Source: Nannochloropsis oceanica
Lineage: Eukaryota > Sar > Eustigmatophyceae > Eustigmatales > Monodopsidaceae
DNA length: 64,000 bases
Assembly: GCA_004519485.1 (NCBI GenBank)
Contig: CP038129.1
Span: 124,001 to 188,000 of the forward strand
Direction of reading: 5' to 3'
The translations under genes and the position numbers were made by a program. The notes beneath the pieces were generated by a model. It was not told where the DNA came from. It searched no databases and saw only the letters and a list, made by a program, of their open reading frames with translations. Each line of letters opens with the position of its first letter. Position 1 is the first letter of the stretch. Below are positions 1 through 12,600 of the stretch, piece after piece.

Positions 1-1129
1 CTTGCCCAACGGCTTGTGTCCCTTGAAGCAGCTGACGGGTGCTCACTGTGAATAGTTCGAGGAGGACATTTTGACGAGAGGTCGCGTAAGCCTTAATAAA
101 TGTATTTAATCGGTTTGGACGATCGAACCCTTGTCTTGTAGGGAAGGTGTACGACACGCTGCAAAGGCAAGCCTGTATTTTTCCGGAACCCTCTCTGATC
201 TCTAACCTCCTCCCTTGTTCGTTCGCTTTTACAAGCACGGCAGGTGAAGGAGCTTCGAAATCCCCGCGCCGCCTGCGCTCCTGACTGCCCACCTTCAAGG
301 CTTAATTGTGAATGGTGATTTCAGCCTCAACGCGAGGCTCAATAATTTTTTGCCCTCCCATTTTGGTCTCATATACCCTGTCCACCTATTATCACCATAG
401 GCAACACACCGCAAGCCTTCAGGCACACTGAGCTTCGGGACGCGCCACCGACAAAGCCAAGAGCCACGACGAGGCATCTTTTCAAGTTCAATCAAAGTTC
501 TGTGCCTGTTGCAAGCACTTAAAACCCTCTGAGTAGGTGTCCCATTCCCGCGTCCAAATTTGGGGCCGTGCTTCACAGAGGTCACCCGACGGTCATTTTT
601 TAAACGTTTATCTATAGATATAGGGTTCGGGTTGGCGGTGATATTTATCTGCCACCAGATCCGCTATGCTCCAGGAAAAGGTTTATACAGTTAAAGGAGA
701 AAGAGCAGAGAAATGTGATTTAAGAATGAAAGCAGGAGGGTTGAAGAGAATCAAGCTCCCACTCAACAAGAACCTGGTATTGGAATGAGGCGGAGGCGGA
801 GGCAGGAGAAGTAGGAGAGGCGGGAATGAGGTATCAAATTCCTCACTACATGGGCATGGCATCTGCGATGCAGTGATGTGCGTTGACTTTCTCTAAGAAA
901 AAAAAGACAGGGGTTTGGCAGTGGTGCTCAACCTCGGATTCCTGGCATGCTGGCCCTTATATAGAAGTAAAAAGTCTCAAAGAAAATTATAAAAAGCATG
1001 ATTTTTCGGTCCTTTACGTGCCCGCTTGCCGTCGATCGGTCTTTCAAGAGCGTAAATTTCCTAATTTGATGAGCTTGAAGACTTTTGGTACTTAGTGCCT
1101 CTCCGCCTTTACATTTCTTGGTTTACTTT
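1..1129. other. No supported gene
   Basis: I see no convincing gene here. An open frame of 96 codons on the minus strand (295-585) lacks an ATG at its start and resembles nothing I know. The 3' end of the fibrillin gene begins at 1130. Confidence 0.4.
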
Positions 1130-2487
1130 TTATTTATTTATAGCATTTCTTTGGTCCAGGGATAGTTCACTTGCCCGCATCAGGGTGAGTCCACCAGAAC
1201 TGCTCCTTGCACAGGCAATCTGTAGAAACGAGGGAGGGAGGGGAGGAGAGAAGGTGGGCGGGGACAGAGGTATCGATGAGAGGGGCTAGTGGAGGGGGGA
1301 AAAAAAGAAAGGGAAGGAAGGAGGAAGAGAAAAAAAGAGGGTGGGATTACCTTGTCGTCCACCCAAAAGAAGGAGTAGGTCTTGAGCTTCTTCTTCATGG
1401 GCAGGGAAAGTGGACCTAGCTGAAGGAGGGAGGGACGAAGGGAGGGAAAGAGGGAGAGATGAAGGGAGGGAAGGAGAGATGGGACACAGAGACAGCAAGT
1501 GGTGAAAAAATATTGTAGCACAAAATACAAACCTAGCCCTCCCTCTCATTCCCCCCTCTCTCACTCCCTCCCTACCTACCTACCTCGAATGTATCAAATC
1601 CGAATACCATTTTCTCCAGCCCCTCTTCTTGCTGCCACGCGTAGTCTCCCACAACGCTTCCCAACGGTACTTTTCCTCCAACCGCGGACGTATCTATCCG
1701 CATCCGGGAGGAAGGGAGGGACGGCATGTCATTGCGACTGCTGCTGCTGCTGCTGCTGCTGCTGCTACTCCTCCTCCTACTGCTGCTGCTCGAGGAGGAG
1801 GAGGAGGAGGAGGAGGGAGAGGAGGAGGAGGGGAGGGAGGAGAGGGAGACTACTTCACAGACAAAGGAGGGCATGTAACCATTCCTGAGGATGGACGAAA
1901 ACACAATCTCCCACTTCCCACTCTTGCGAAGGAGAGAGGGAAGCACTGAGTGCGGAAGGGTACTCAAGGAGGGGAAGGGAGGAAAGAAGGTGGAGAAAAA
2001 GTCGGGCGCAGTGGTAGGGGTGGTGGTAAAGTAGGAAGATCGGCGATGCTGTTCAAGAAGATCGAGGGCGGCGACAACTTGGTCTTTCGTGACTGTCAAA
2101 AGCGAGAACAGAAGAGAAGGGAAGGGGTGGAGGGGTCGAATGGTTGCGTGTGTCTGTGAGTACTTTCAACAGTAAACGAGAAACAAATGCCAATGTGTAA
2201 GGATGTCAATTTCCTCCTCCCTCTCTCCCTCCCTCAATCCCTCCATTTCTCCCGTCCTCCCTTTCCTTTGTACCTTTTCGGTTGAATGCGGCGTCGATTA
2301 GCAACTCCACTGCTCCCGCCGGCGACAGGGACGAAGAAGAAGAGGAAGAGGAAGCAATGGCTCCTCCCCGGACAGCTCGAGAAAGGAAAAGCGAAGGAGT
2401 GGAGAAGGCTTGGGTGATGGGGAGGGCTGGAAGGAGGAAGAGAAGAAGGGCGAGGAGGGGAAGGGTTGGTAGTCTTGTTGGCGGCAT
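1130..2487 (-). CDS. Plastid lipid-associated protein (PAP/fibrillin family)
   Basis: Four exons join in phase: 2487-2274, 2092-1584, 1419-1351 and 1219-1130, giving 293 residues. The ATG at 2487 was chosen because it opens a signal peptide (Leu-rich core, then ITQA|FSTP), the ASAFAP-type plastid entry signal of algae with complex plastids. The mature part has fibrillin hallmarks: SGKWEIVFSS near the start of the domain, NGYMP, then FELGPLSLP, YSFFWVDDK and a C-terminal ARSSSGGLTLMRA that matches the closing strand of the lipocalin-like barrel. A poly-Ser/Arg stretch encoded by GCT/GGA repeats lies in exon 2. Fibrillins bind lipids in plastoglobules and thylakoids; that role is inferred from the family. 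The gene is divergent from the ACP gene. Exon 2 may hide a further small intron. Confidence 0.75.
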
Positions 2488-3693
2488 GCTTTTTGGTGTG
2501 TGGGAAGATCGAGAGCTTGGAGGCCAGGGCGTTTCTTGCTTTGTCTTGGGGGAGGGGAGGCTGTTCGTGTGGAAAGGGGAGGGTGAGAAGTGAGAGGGCG
2601 AAGCTAGCAACCACACCACATACCGAGTGAAGCAACGCCAGAGCTATGGACAAGGAATCCAAGGAGATAACTGTATTTCACGCACCTTCTTTGACCTCCT
2701 TCTCTCAACCCCCAACATTTCGCATGCCCATTCGGTCATAATCCTGTGGGCTCGCTGCTCTCGCCTTTGCTGCCTCCGCGTCGACGCATCCAGTCCTTCC
2801 GTCCCTGCTCTATTCACACGTCTACAATTTTCCATATGCATGAGTTGCAATCTTTGCCCTCTCTGTTCTCACCATGTCTCCTGCCATGGCCCCACGTCTT
2901 GCGTCGGGGCTGTGGCGTTTTGAGAATGGGTGACAGGGAAGCGAACACAGGCTAAGGGAGACGCATGCGTCGGCGGGTCTCGACACTCCACGCCTTGTCG
3001 GCAGAAAGGCGACGCACGAGCCAAAAAGCACTAGAAGGCCTTTTCTTGGGCATCTTTTCTCTGTACGGCCCCTTATCAGCCTGTCTTATTGTGCTGGTGT
3101 TGCTTGCGTGCGCCCTTGACATCGATTACTCCGGGAGGCTGCGCGGCCGTTGCTTTGGTCAACGTCGACACGACACCTCTCCCCAACATGCACGGCAGAG
3201 TGATCTTCGGGTGTGATGTTGCGTGAACGGCCTTTGTGCCACTTCTTTCACCGGCCCAACCATACCCGCATCCACTCGCAAGCTTATAGACCTTATATCA
3301 GGCTTCGATACTCTGCGACCATGCTTCGCACCGGGCTCGGCAGAGACGTGGTGAAAGCCGAGCCTTAGCTTGCTTCGCGTCCTATGATGATTCCACCACC
3401 ATTGCCTACACGACACGATACACCCGTACACGCCCATGCTACACCCTGCCTACACACGCGCACACGCGCACAAACACACACATACATCAACACACACAAT
3501 ACAGCAATCCGTGCCTCTCTCTTACTCTATTCAAGCGTGCTGCGTGGCCTTTGACTTCATTCCTCTTGTCCACCCGCCGGCCACCAGTAGAACCAGCACC
3601 ACGTCCACCCTCATCTCACTCCTCTTTCCCCCACATCCCCTACTACTCCATCCTTCTCATCTACAGTCACACCTTCCTCCTCTTCACTTAACC
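2488..3693. other. Intergenic region between divergent fibrillin and ACP genes
   Basis: About 1.2 kb without a supported gene lies between two divergently transcribed plastid-protein genes, so it must hold both promoters. The 130 bp before the ACP start is pyrimidine-rich, after a CA-rich stretch near 3470-3500. No TATA box or other defined element could be assigned with confidence. Confidence 0.4.
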
Positions 3694-4602
3694 ATGCGTG
3701 TCCTTGCTTTCTTCGCCCTCCTGGCCGCACCCGCCCTGGCCTTCGTGCCCCGTATGCCCGCCCCCGTGCGTGCCCGCGCCAGTCTCACCCTCCGATTCTC
3801 TGGAGAGTACAGCGAGAAGGTAAGCCACCTCTCTTTCCTTCATGTCCTATCTTGCGCCCTCCTTCCCCATGCTTCTTCCCCGATATTTTGTGGTCAGTTC
3901 TTGGTGTGTCACCTTGGGGTGGGCGGGTGAACCGCAGCGATTTCTCTTTCAGGGATGTGGGGGCTGGATGCCCGTCTTGGCTACCTTTCCCTTCCCTCCC
4001 TGGTCCCGTCCCTTCTCCTCCCTTTTCACTTCTCTCTCTTTTTTTTCTTCCTCTCCCCCTCCTCGAACTTCCCCTGGCCGAAAGTGATCCATGTCCCACT
4101 TTCACTTACCCGCCCTCCCTCCCTCCCTCCCCCTCTCCCTCCAGGTGCGCGCCATCGTGTTGGAGAACATGGGCGATGATGCCAAGGTGCAGGACTACCT
4201 GAAGGCCAACGGTGATGATAAGGCCGAGTTCGCCGCCATGGGCTTTGATTCTTTGGACTTGGTGGAGTTCTCCATGGCCATCCAGAAGGTACGGGAACCT
4301 GCCTTCCTTCTCTCCCTCCCTCCCAACCTACTTCCCTTCCATCACGGCGCCGAGCTCTCTGTCTCCGATCTCATGGGTATATCGTTGTGTCTGCCTCGTC
4401 GAGCCCGTAGTTTAGACATCGATATCATTCTCATGCACTCCATCAAATGAAAATTAATATTAATTTTCCACTCACATACTCTCCCCTCCCTTCCTTCCTC
4501 TCTTCTCAGGAGTTCGACCTCCCGGACCTGAACGAGGAGGACTTCGCCAACCTCAAGACGATCAAGGACGTGGTCACTATGGTGGAGGCCAACAAGAAGT
4601 AA
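3694..4602 (+). CDS. Plastid acyl carrier protein
   Basis: Three exons (3694-3819, 4145-4288, 4510-4602) give a 120-residue protein. Residues 1-16 form a signal peptide ending ALA|FVPR, followed by a short Arg/Ala-rich transit segment, so import into a secondary plastid is expected. The mature ACP carries GFDSLDLVE, in which the Ser takes the 4'-phosphopantetheine arm that holds growing acyl chains in type II fatty-acid synthesis. The C-terminal helices (EFDLPDLNEEDFANLKTIKD, then VVTMVEANKK) are complete, and the length is normal for an ACP precursor. All introns are phase 0 with GT/AG ends. The identity is secure. The start is fixed by the targeting peptide. Confidence 0.95.
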
Positions 4603-6611
4603 ACACACAACGGCAGCGACAGCAGCAGCACCAGCAGCATGCACGAGGGGAGGAGGAAGATGACTCGGTTGTTGGTTGGTGTGTTGACGTATTGTGATAT
4701 GTGTGCATTCTCACCCTAATTGGTCTTCACATCTCCTCTCGTCTCCCTTTCCTGGGAAGGGATGGCGGGAAGGAAAGAGGGAGGGAGTGCTTGTGTGTGC
4801 TATGTTGTGTTTCGTGTGGCATGACTGGAGGTGGGCGATTAACAGCAAGAGGAGAAATTGGGCTGAATGAACGCTTAAGTCGTGTCTGTGTTTGTGACGA
4901 TGAGTGGGGAGGACGTAGCCTCATCCCCCTTTTCTTCCCGGTCGGTCTTTTTCGGCCTTTTCCTCCTTCCCCTCCAAGGGTGGAAGGAGGAGGATGGACA
5001 GGGCGAGAGACAAGAGAAGGATGGGGCTAGAGAATCCACACACAACTAGAGATAGAAGTACTTTATCCTTGTTCTCCTTCTTGTTATTGACGTGTTGATT
5101 TTTGGTCCTCTTCTTGCGCGCGATCTTTCTCTCGTTCGTCGATCTTTCGTCTTTTTTTCTTTTGTCAACTCTCTCTCTCTTCACCGACGCCTCTTCGAAG
5201 AATCTATTTCCTCTCTACTTCTGCCCTCTCGTGTCTTAAATTTAATCCTCGCGGTTTTCGTCTTCTCTCCCTCCACCACCAATCCCTTCTCCTTTCTCGT
5301 CCCCTTCCACATCCCCCCCACCCCCTCCTCCTAAACCTGTTTCACTGTGGCCCTCCGCGATGAAGATGCCCGATTGGTGCGTGCCCTGTCATATGTACGC
5401 ATATATCTATAATTGTTTATACATATTTAAATTCTTTCCTTCCCTTCTCAAGCCCCTGTGGCTTTGTCTCTATTCGTCTCCTTCTGCCCGCCTCCGCGTT
5501 CCTTCCCCCCCCCTCCCTCACGGCCTCCCTCCTCACCTCGGGTGCCTGCGTCTCCTGCCCTCGATCGAACCGCGCAGTGAATTCAGTTGTCACACGAGGA
5601 TGTTCGCCTGGGGCCGTGGGGTTGTTGCTGCTATGCTGCTCTTGTCGTCGAGGAGGAGAGGTGACATGTCCTACGCACGCGCGGTGGAGATAGACAGGAA
5701 GGAAGGAAGGGTATTGATTCAAATAGGCAGGGCACAGAAGCATGAATACATATACCTTTGGCCTTGGGCGCTAGCCGGGAGGTCTCTTCATCGGAAGGGG
5801 TCGTGTGGTTCGTCATCTCACTGGGTCGTGTGGATAGGCGATGGCCTGTATGTGAGGGAGTAAAGATAAGGCATGTGACAACTGAGGAGATAAATTCGAT
5901 GGTGTCAAAGCTATGCCATTCTGGTCGACCGAATTTCCTCGGCTGCAGAAGATGAGGAAAAGTGCTTCGGGTCGTGTGCATGTATGTGCCTCTGGCTTTT
6001 CGACGGAGACATCTTGTTCCGGCCAAAGAGCAAAGTAGTTTTTTTTAGTTTTTTCTTTGGGTAAAAAAAAACAGGCTTTCCGATAAATTACTAGCGAGGG
6101 CTGCTCTTTAAAGTGTATAGACACAATGCTTAGCGTCACAAACTGGTTTTTTAAAAAAACGAGCAAGCTACAAAAGCGGAGGTTACAAAATTCCTGCTGA
6201 CAAGCGACTCGACTCTTTTTCTCAGCCTCAGTAGAAACCAGGTAGTACTCATAGGCAAGACGAAAGGATTTTACAAGCCAAGCGCAAAACAAGTTGTCTG
6301 TGTTGTATATCTCTTATTCATTTCCCGCAAAATCCCGCGTAAGCTCAAGTTCCCCAACAAAAAAAAACGTATCCCAATCGTTCTGCTTCCGAGGGTCAGA
6401 CGGTCTCATCGTCTTTCTCGGCTTTGCTTTCACACCCAAAGTCATACCCACCGACACAAGAATCGGGTATGTCCCTACCAATAGTACTCGCTGAGCTGTC
6501 GTACTTTCCTTTCGTCTGTCGCCTTCCTTACCCCTCAACTTGAACACACATCACAATACTCAGAACATCCAACGCACCACATTCCACGCGGCCGGGACTA
6601 GGCCGCTCGTC
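4603..6611. other. Intergenic region, ACP to PTOX
   Basis: Two kilobases hold the ACP 3' region and the PTOX promoter. A C/T-rich tract spans about 5100-5340 and a second one lies near 5480-5540. Several open frames exist on both strands but none has recognisable protein features or splice support, so I see no gene. Confidence 0.4.
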
Positions 6612-9600
6612 ATGACACGCAGCGGCAGCTGCAGGAGCAGGAGCATGGACAGCAGTGTCAGAATCAGAGGCCCACGACCACTCCATCGAAAAAGATATTT
6701 GCCCTCAAGTCCCCGCAGTGTGCATGGCAGGTCTCTCATCCGTCTTTTTTTCCATTGCCTTGTGCTGGCCCACATCGTCGTTGATGCCTTCATTCCTCCG
6801 TACCCCGTCGCCTGCCCTTCCCTTCCTGTCTCGTCAACCTTTCTCAGCATTACCCAGCGGCAGCGGCAGCAGTTCAATACATACAGCAGCAGTATCAGCA
6901 AAAGCCTAGGCCAGGGAGGATCAACAAGGTAATCAGCCGCGGGCCCATGCAACTGCGTCCCCTTTCCTCAGTTCCTTCCTTCCCCCCTTCCTCCTTCACT
7001 CTATCCTTTTCTACGCCTCTTTCACAAATTTAATACACATATAAACATACATATGTACACATCTATCCGAGCCAGATTTCCTATTTTTTCCCCTTCACAC
7101 GCTCTAAATTCCTACTCTTCTTTTCACTTTTTTTTTTTTTTTTTTTTTTAATATTTTGAATATCACACAAAAACAATTTACCGGTGCGAAGCAGCGACCG
7201 CAGCAACAGTATAATGAGAAGTGGGAGTAGAAGGAGCGTACTCAGACATGCTTCAACACTCCTCGCCTTAGACACCGCTATCCCCCGCAGGCCCACGCGG
7301 CAGATTAACAATTTTCCCCCCGTTAATACGTGTGTCCTGCTCTCCATTTCGAATTTAACTTCCTTCCCTTCCACTACCCTCTCTATCGTACGCACATACC
7401 AAAAACACAAACAGCGACAGGCGATGCTTGCTCCGACACACCGCCGCGAGCCGTTTTGCAACGGTTAGCATCCCTCCCAACAAGAAAAAACCAGCAACCC
7501 CTCCCCTTCGGACTATGTCCCGTGAAGGTCCGTCTGCTCCCTCTTTCCCATCCTCCCTCCCTCTCCTCTTCATTCCTTTCTCCTCTTTTTCCATTTTTTT
7601 CCCGATTCTAATATCCTTTAGAGTACACAAAAGTTAATTTTTCCTTCCTCCTCCCTCCCTCCCTCCTTCCCTCCCTCCCTCCCTCTCTGGCAGCCGCCCT
7701 TGAGAAGTGGAGGACGTTTGTGAATGACAATCTTAATGACGCCGGCCAGAACGTGAGGGTCTCGGTGAGGCTGGCTGATGCGATGTTCGACTGCGGGTAG
7801 GTTGCGGAAAAAATAAGATTTTTTGTATCTTTTGAAAAAAATCTTTTGTTTTATTCATTAATTATATTTATTCATTCATGCATTTATGCATTCACATATT
7901 CACAGTTCTGTGCAGTCAGGAAAAGCCGGCACATTTCTCATCGAGGAAGGGTCAGACGAAGAAGACCAGGCGGAAAAAGTGAGGGAGGGAGGGAGGCAGG
8001 GAGGGAGGGTTGGGAGATAAGAATTAAACCGCGTGCCCATCTATCGACGGGACGAACATCAATGATGTAATAAAATTTATTCACTAGATTACATCATCAA
8101 TTTTCGATGAATTAATTAAGAACCCGTTACCACCATTTCTGCATAGATCAATTTAACAAATTGATTAAAATCTTCTCCCAATTATTATTAATGAATAATT
8201 AATTAAGTGGACATCAATTACCTAACATCCACTCTTCACCCGCATAGACGGAGAAACGCAGAGCGGCACGACAGGAACGAGAAATCTTCTTCCTCCTTGA
8301 CGGGCAGGTTCGCATTCAAGTGAGAGGGCAAAAAGTGGCCAGGCTGAAGTAAGGGAGAGAGGGAAGGAGGGAGGGAAGAGGGGGTGCGCAGCAAATTTCA
8401 CATCATTTAATGCAGAATTCCAATTCTTATGCCCACGTACCTCTCCCTCCCTCCCTCCTTCCCTCTTTTCCTCCCTCCCCCCCCTCCCCAGTCAAGGTGA
8501 TTTTCTGGGTGAGGCTTCTTTCGTGACCAACCGCACGGGCCCTCGCTCCGTCACCGCCATCTGCTCGTATGTGTCCTCCCTCCCTCCCTCCCTCCCTCCC
8601 TCCCTCCCTCCTTCCCTCGATGATCCTCACGATCATGTTGTACTTGTCGAGCTCGTCTGTCCTTCTGATACTTACGCCATCCGACTTACTGACCTACCCT
8701 CCCTTACTCCCTCTCTCCCTTCCTTCCTCCCTCCCTCCATCCTTCCCTCGCTCCTTTCCTCCTTCCCTCCCTCCTTCCCTCCCTCCCTCCCTTTAGGGGA
8801 GAGACCGGTGCTCATTACATAGTCTGGAATCAAGCCAAGCTCCATGCCTTCCTCGAGGGAGGGAAGCAGGGAGGGAAGGAGGGAGGGGGGAAGGTAGATG
8901 CCCATGCCTCCCTGTCAGGACAAGGTGAGGAGGGCGGAAGGCGAGGAGGGAAGGAAGGAGCGAAGGAGGGAGGACAGGTGAAAGAGGGAGCTCTACATGC
9001 CCTCTGCTTCCAGGTGCCACTTCGTTTAACTCCATCCCTTTTCCTCCCTCCCTTCCTCCGTCCCTCCGTCCCTCCCTCCCTCCCTCAGACCACACCCTGA
9101 ACGAGCTCCGGAACGCCCTCACTGAGTTGTGGGTTAGACAGCTCAGTAAAAAGCTAGCCCTTACCATGGCCACCTACGAGCGGTACGCAAGTCTTCTCTC
9201 CTTCCCTCCCTGCCTCCCTCCTCCCTCCTTCCCTCGTATCCAATCCACCCTCCCTTTCGGCCCGGCCTCCCTTCCCTCCTTTCCTCCCTTTCTCCCTCCC
9301 TCCTTCCCTTCCCTCTTCACCTGCCCTCCCACCTTTCTCTCCTCTTCTCCCTCCCTCCCTCTCTCCCATCCCATCATATCCGCTCCTTGTAGCCCGTCAT
9401 TCTGACACTCATTTCTCCTACGCACTTCCCAACGAGTCCCAAAAGTACCTCTCCAGTTAACCCTCCCTCCCTTCCTCCCTCCCTCCCTCCCTCCCTCCCT
9501 CCCTCCCTCCCTCCCTCCAGGGGCTGGCAACCCACGGACGAGCTAGAGGCGGACGAGCGAAAATACGAGGGAGACTTTGGCTTCCGAAACTCCTCGGCCT

Positions 9601-12600
9601 TTGGCATCTCCGGTCCGGCCGATGAATTGTCGAAGTAAGGAGGGAGGGAGGGAGGGAGGGAGGGAGAGAGTTCATGGGAAGTGAGGGAATGGGGTGTATG
9701 TCAGGATGACGGGCTTGAGCAAATGGACACGATGGGGATGGCATGGAAGGTGGAGGGAAAGAAGGAGAGAGGGAGGGAGGGAGGGAGGGAGGGAGGGGGA
9801 AATGTGTTTGGGCGAGCAACTCCCCTCTCTCACCCTCCCCCCCTTACCTCCCTCCCTCCCTCCCTTCCAGGGCGATTCCGAGCTCAGCTTTTAAACTTGC
9901 CCAATGGAATTTTCTGCGGGAGTACCAGGTACGGGAGGGAGGGAGGGAGGAGGGAGGGAGGGAGGGAGGGAGGGAGGGAGGGAGGGAGGGAGGGAGGGAG
10001 GGAGGGAGGGAGGGAGGGAGGGAGGGAGGGAGGGAGGGAGGGAGGGAGGGAGGGAGGGAGGGAGGGAGGGAGGGAGGGAGGGAGGGAGGACTTATGCTTG
10101 ACAATTATTTCTTTGGTGGTGCTCGGTGATTCGCCATTCGATCCGCTCTTGTGAGTGCGCCTGGTGTCCCCAATCAATTATTTAATTTGATTTTTATTCA
10201 TTGAATTTAATGATTTGTCATTTGATTTCGTCATATCCCCCTCACAGGCGATTCGTCGCTCGTTTCGTTTTTATGAGTACAGCAACGTCTTCCAGGGTCT
10301 TCGTAGGTCCGTGGGAACCAGCAGGTCAGGCGGGAGGGAGGGAGGGAAGGAGGGAAGGAGGGAAGGAGGGAGGGAAGGAGGGAGGGAGCAAGAGGGAACA
10401 CGAATGGTTCGATAAAAATCATACATGTTCATATGTATCTTAATTGCATTCTTCCTTCGCGTGTTTCCTTCCTTTTTGGTAATTGTGCTCATTCATACTT
10501 TTCTCCTCTCGCAACACCCTCAAAAACACTCAGCCCGTATATGGATGCGGTGGCCGTGATTCGCAAGCTCATCATCGGTGCCTTTGGAGCGATCGATCTG
10601 GTAACCCGTCCCTCCCTCCCTCCCTCCCTTCCTCCCTATCCTTCCTCTTTCTTCCTTCTCTTTCTCGCTCCTTTTCTTTTTGCATTCCTTCATCCCTCCC
10701 TCCCTCCCTCTCTCCCTCCCTCCCTCCCTCCCTCCCCCAGACCTTGGAATGGTTCGGCATTTTTCCCACCCTCCGACCGTCTCGAGCGTACATGAGCGAG
10801 AACCAGCAGGTGAGAGGGAAGGGAGGGAGGGAGGGAAGGAGAATGCAACGCTGTCATAGAGCCATACCTCTTATCTCTTCCAGGTAAAGATTTCACGGAG
10901 CGAGGGAGGGAGGGAGGGAAAGAGGGAAGGAGGGAGGAAAGGAGGGAGGAGTGATGGGATTGATGTACTCATGTGGCGTCTCCTACAGGTCGTGGATTTA
11001 CAAGCACGGCTCCGTCTCCTCACCCTCTCCAATGAGGTACGCCCTTCCCTCCCTCCCTCTCTCCCTCCCTCCTTCCCATTTCCCCTTCCCCCTCCTCTTT
11101 TCCCACATTCCTTCCTTCTTCTCAGCCTTCCTCCTCCCCTCCCTCCTCTCCCCACACTTTCCCTTCTCACCAGGCCATTAGCAAGCGCGAGGAAACACGG
11201 CGAGAGATTCAAATAGAACTCATCGACCAGGGTACATCCTCCCCCACATCCTCCCTCCCTTCCTCCCTCCCTCCCTCCCTCCTTTTCTCCCTCCTTCTCA
11301 CCGTTCCTTAACCTCCCATGTTTTCTTCATAGTGTTCTCCTCCTCACGCCCGTGTTTCTGACTAACATTTACATCCCTCATCTGCTTCTTAATGCCCTCC
11401 TTCCCTCCCCATCACAAGCCCGGCTCATCAAGCCCATCATTCTGACTGACACCCACACCCCTCATCTCCCATCCACATCCCGTCATCCCTCCCTCCCTCC
11501 CTCCCTCCCTCCCTCCCTCCTTCCCTCCAGCCCAAGCCCAAGGCGTAGGGATGGCGGCTAAGATGAAACAATCAGGCACCCCGTGGTTCGTCATCCTCCC
11601 CTACTACGCCCTATGCGCCTTCCTCGACATAGTCTATGAAGGCCGCCCACTGGCCCGCTTCTGGTTTCTGGAGACGGTCGCGCGGTACGCCCCTCTCTTC
11701 CTCCCTCCCTCCCTCCCTCTTTGTCTCCCTCCCTCCCTCGTTGTCTGCCCGCCACGTCTTTCGCCCCAGTGGGAGGAATGTGACTTTTCACGAAGTCACC
11801 CCTCCCTCCCTCCCTCCCTCCCTCCCTCCCTCCCTCCCTCCCTCCCTCCCTGCCTCAGCATGCCCTACTTCTCGTACATCAGCATGTTGCACTTATACGA
11901 GACGTTGGGATGGTGGACCATTGGCACGGACGTCAGGCGCGTGCATTTCGCGGAGGGTAGGGAGGGAGGGAGGGAGGGAGGGAGGGAGGGAGGGAGGGAG
12001 GGAGGGAGGGAGAGGAGATGGGCCAGGGGTATAAAAGGTATTGGAAAGTAGGGCTCGTGGATGTTCAAATGACGGGCTTGGTGATGTGGTCACATTCAGA
12101 CGGATGAAAAGAAGGGAGGGAGGGAAGGGAGAGAGGGAGGGGTTTGGTGCGTGGGTAGCTTACACTACCCCTCCTCCCTTTCTCCCTCCTTGCTTCCCTC
12201 CTTTCCTTAGAATGGAATGAGCTGCACCACCTGCAAATTATGGAGTCGTTGGGAGGGGACGCTCGTTGGCTCGACCGTTTCTTGGCCCGACATTCAGCAA
12301 TATGTAAGGAGCGGAGAGAGGGAGGGAGGAGGGGGAGGAAAGGGAAGGGGGAGGGAGTGGCAGGCATGTTCATTTATCACATGCATGTCCAAACACAATC
12401 TGACTTTTGCCACTGCTACTGTTTACCCTAATGTCCCCTTTCTCCCTCCCTTCCTCCCTCCCTCCCTCCTTCCCTTCCTCCCTCCCTCCAGTGTACTACT
12501 GGGTTTTAAACGTCTTCTTTCTGGTCTCGCCACGCCTTGCCTACAATTTCTCCGAGTTGATTGAGAGCCACGCCGTGGACACCTACAGTCAATTTTTGGA

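Noticed and set aside
295-585. A 96-codon minus-strand frame
   Set aside because: It has no ATG at its start, no family, and no neighbours or splice sites that support it.
9929-10101. CRISPR array
   Set aside because: The repeats are plain tetranucleotide arrays without spacers, in introns of a eukaryotic gene.
9844-10177. Long open frames of SLPPSLPP and REGGREGG repeats, here and throughout the window
   Set aside because: These are translations of intronic (TCCC)n/(GGGA)n arrays, open in several frames on both strands, and not genes.
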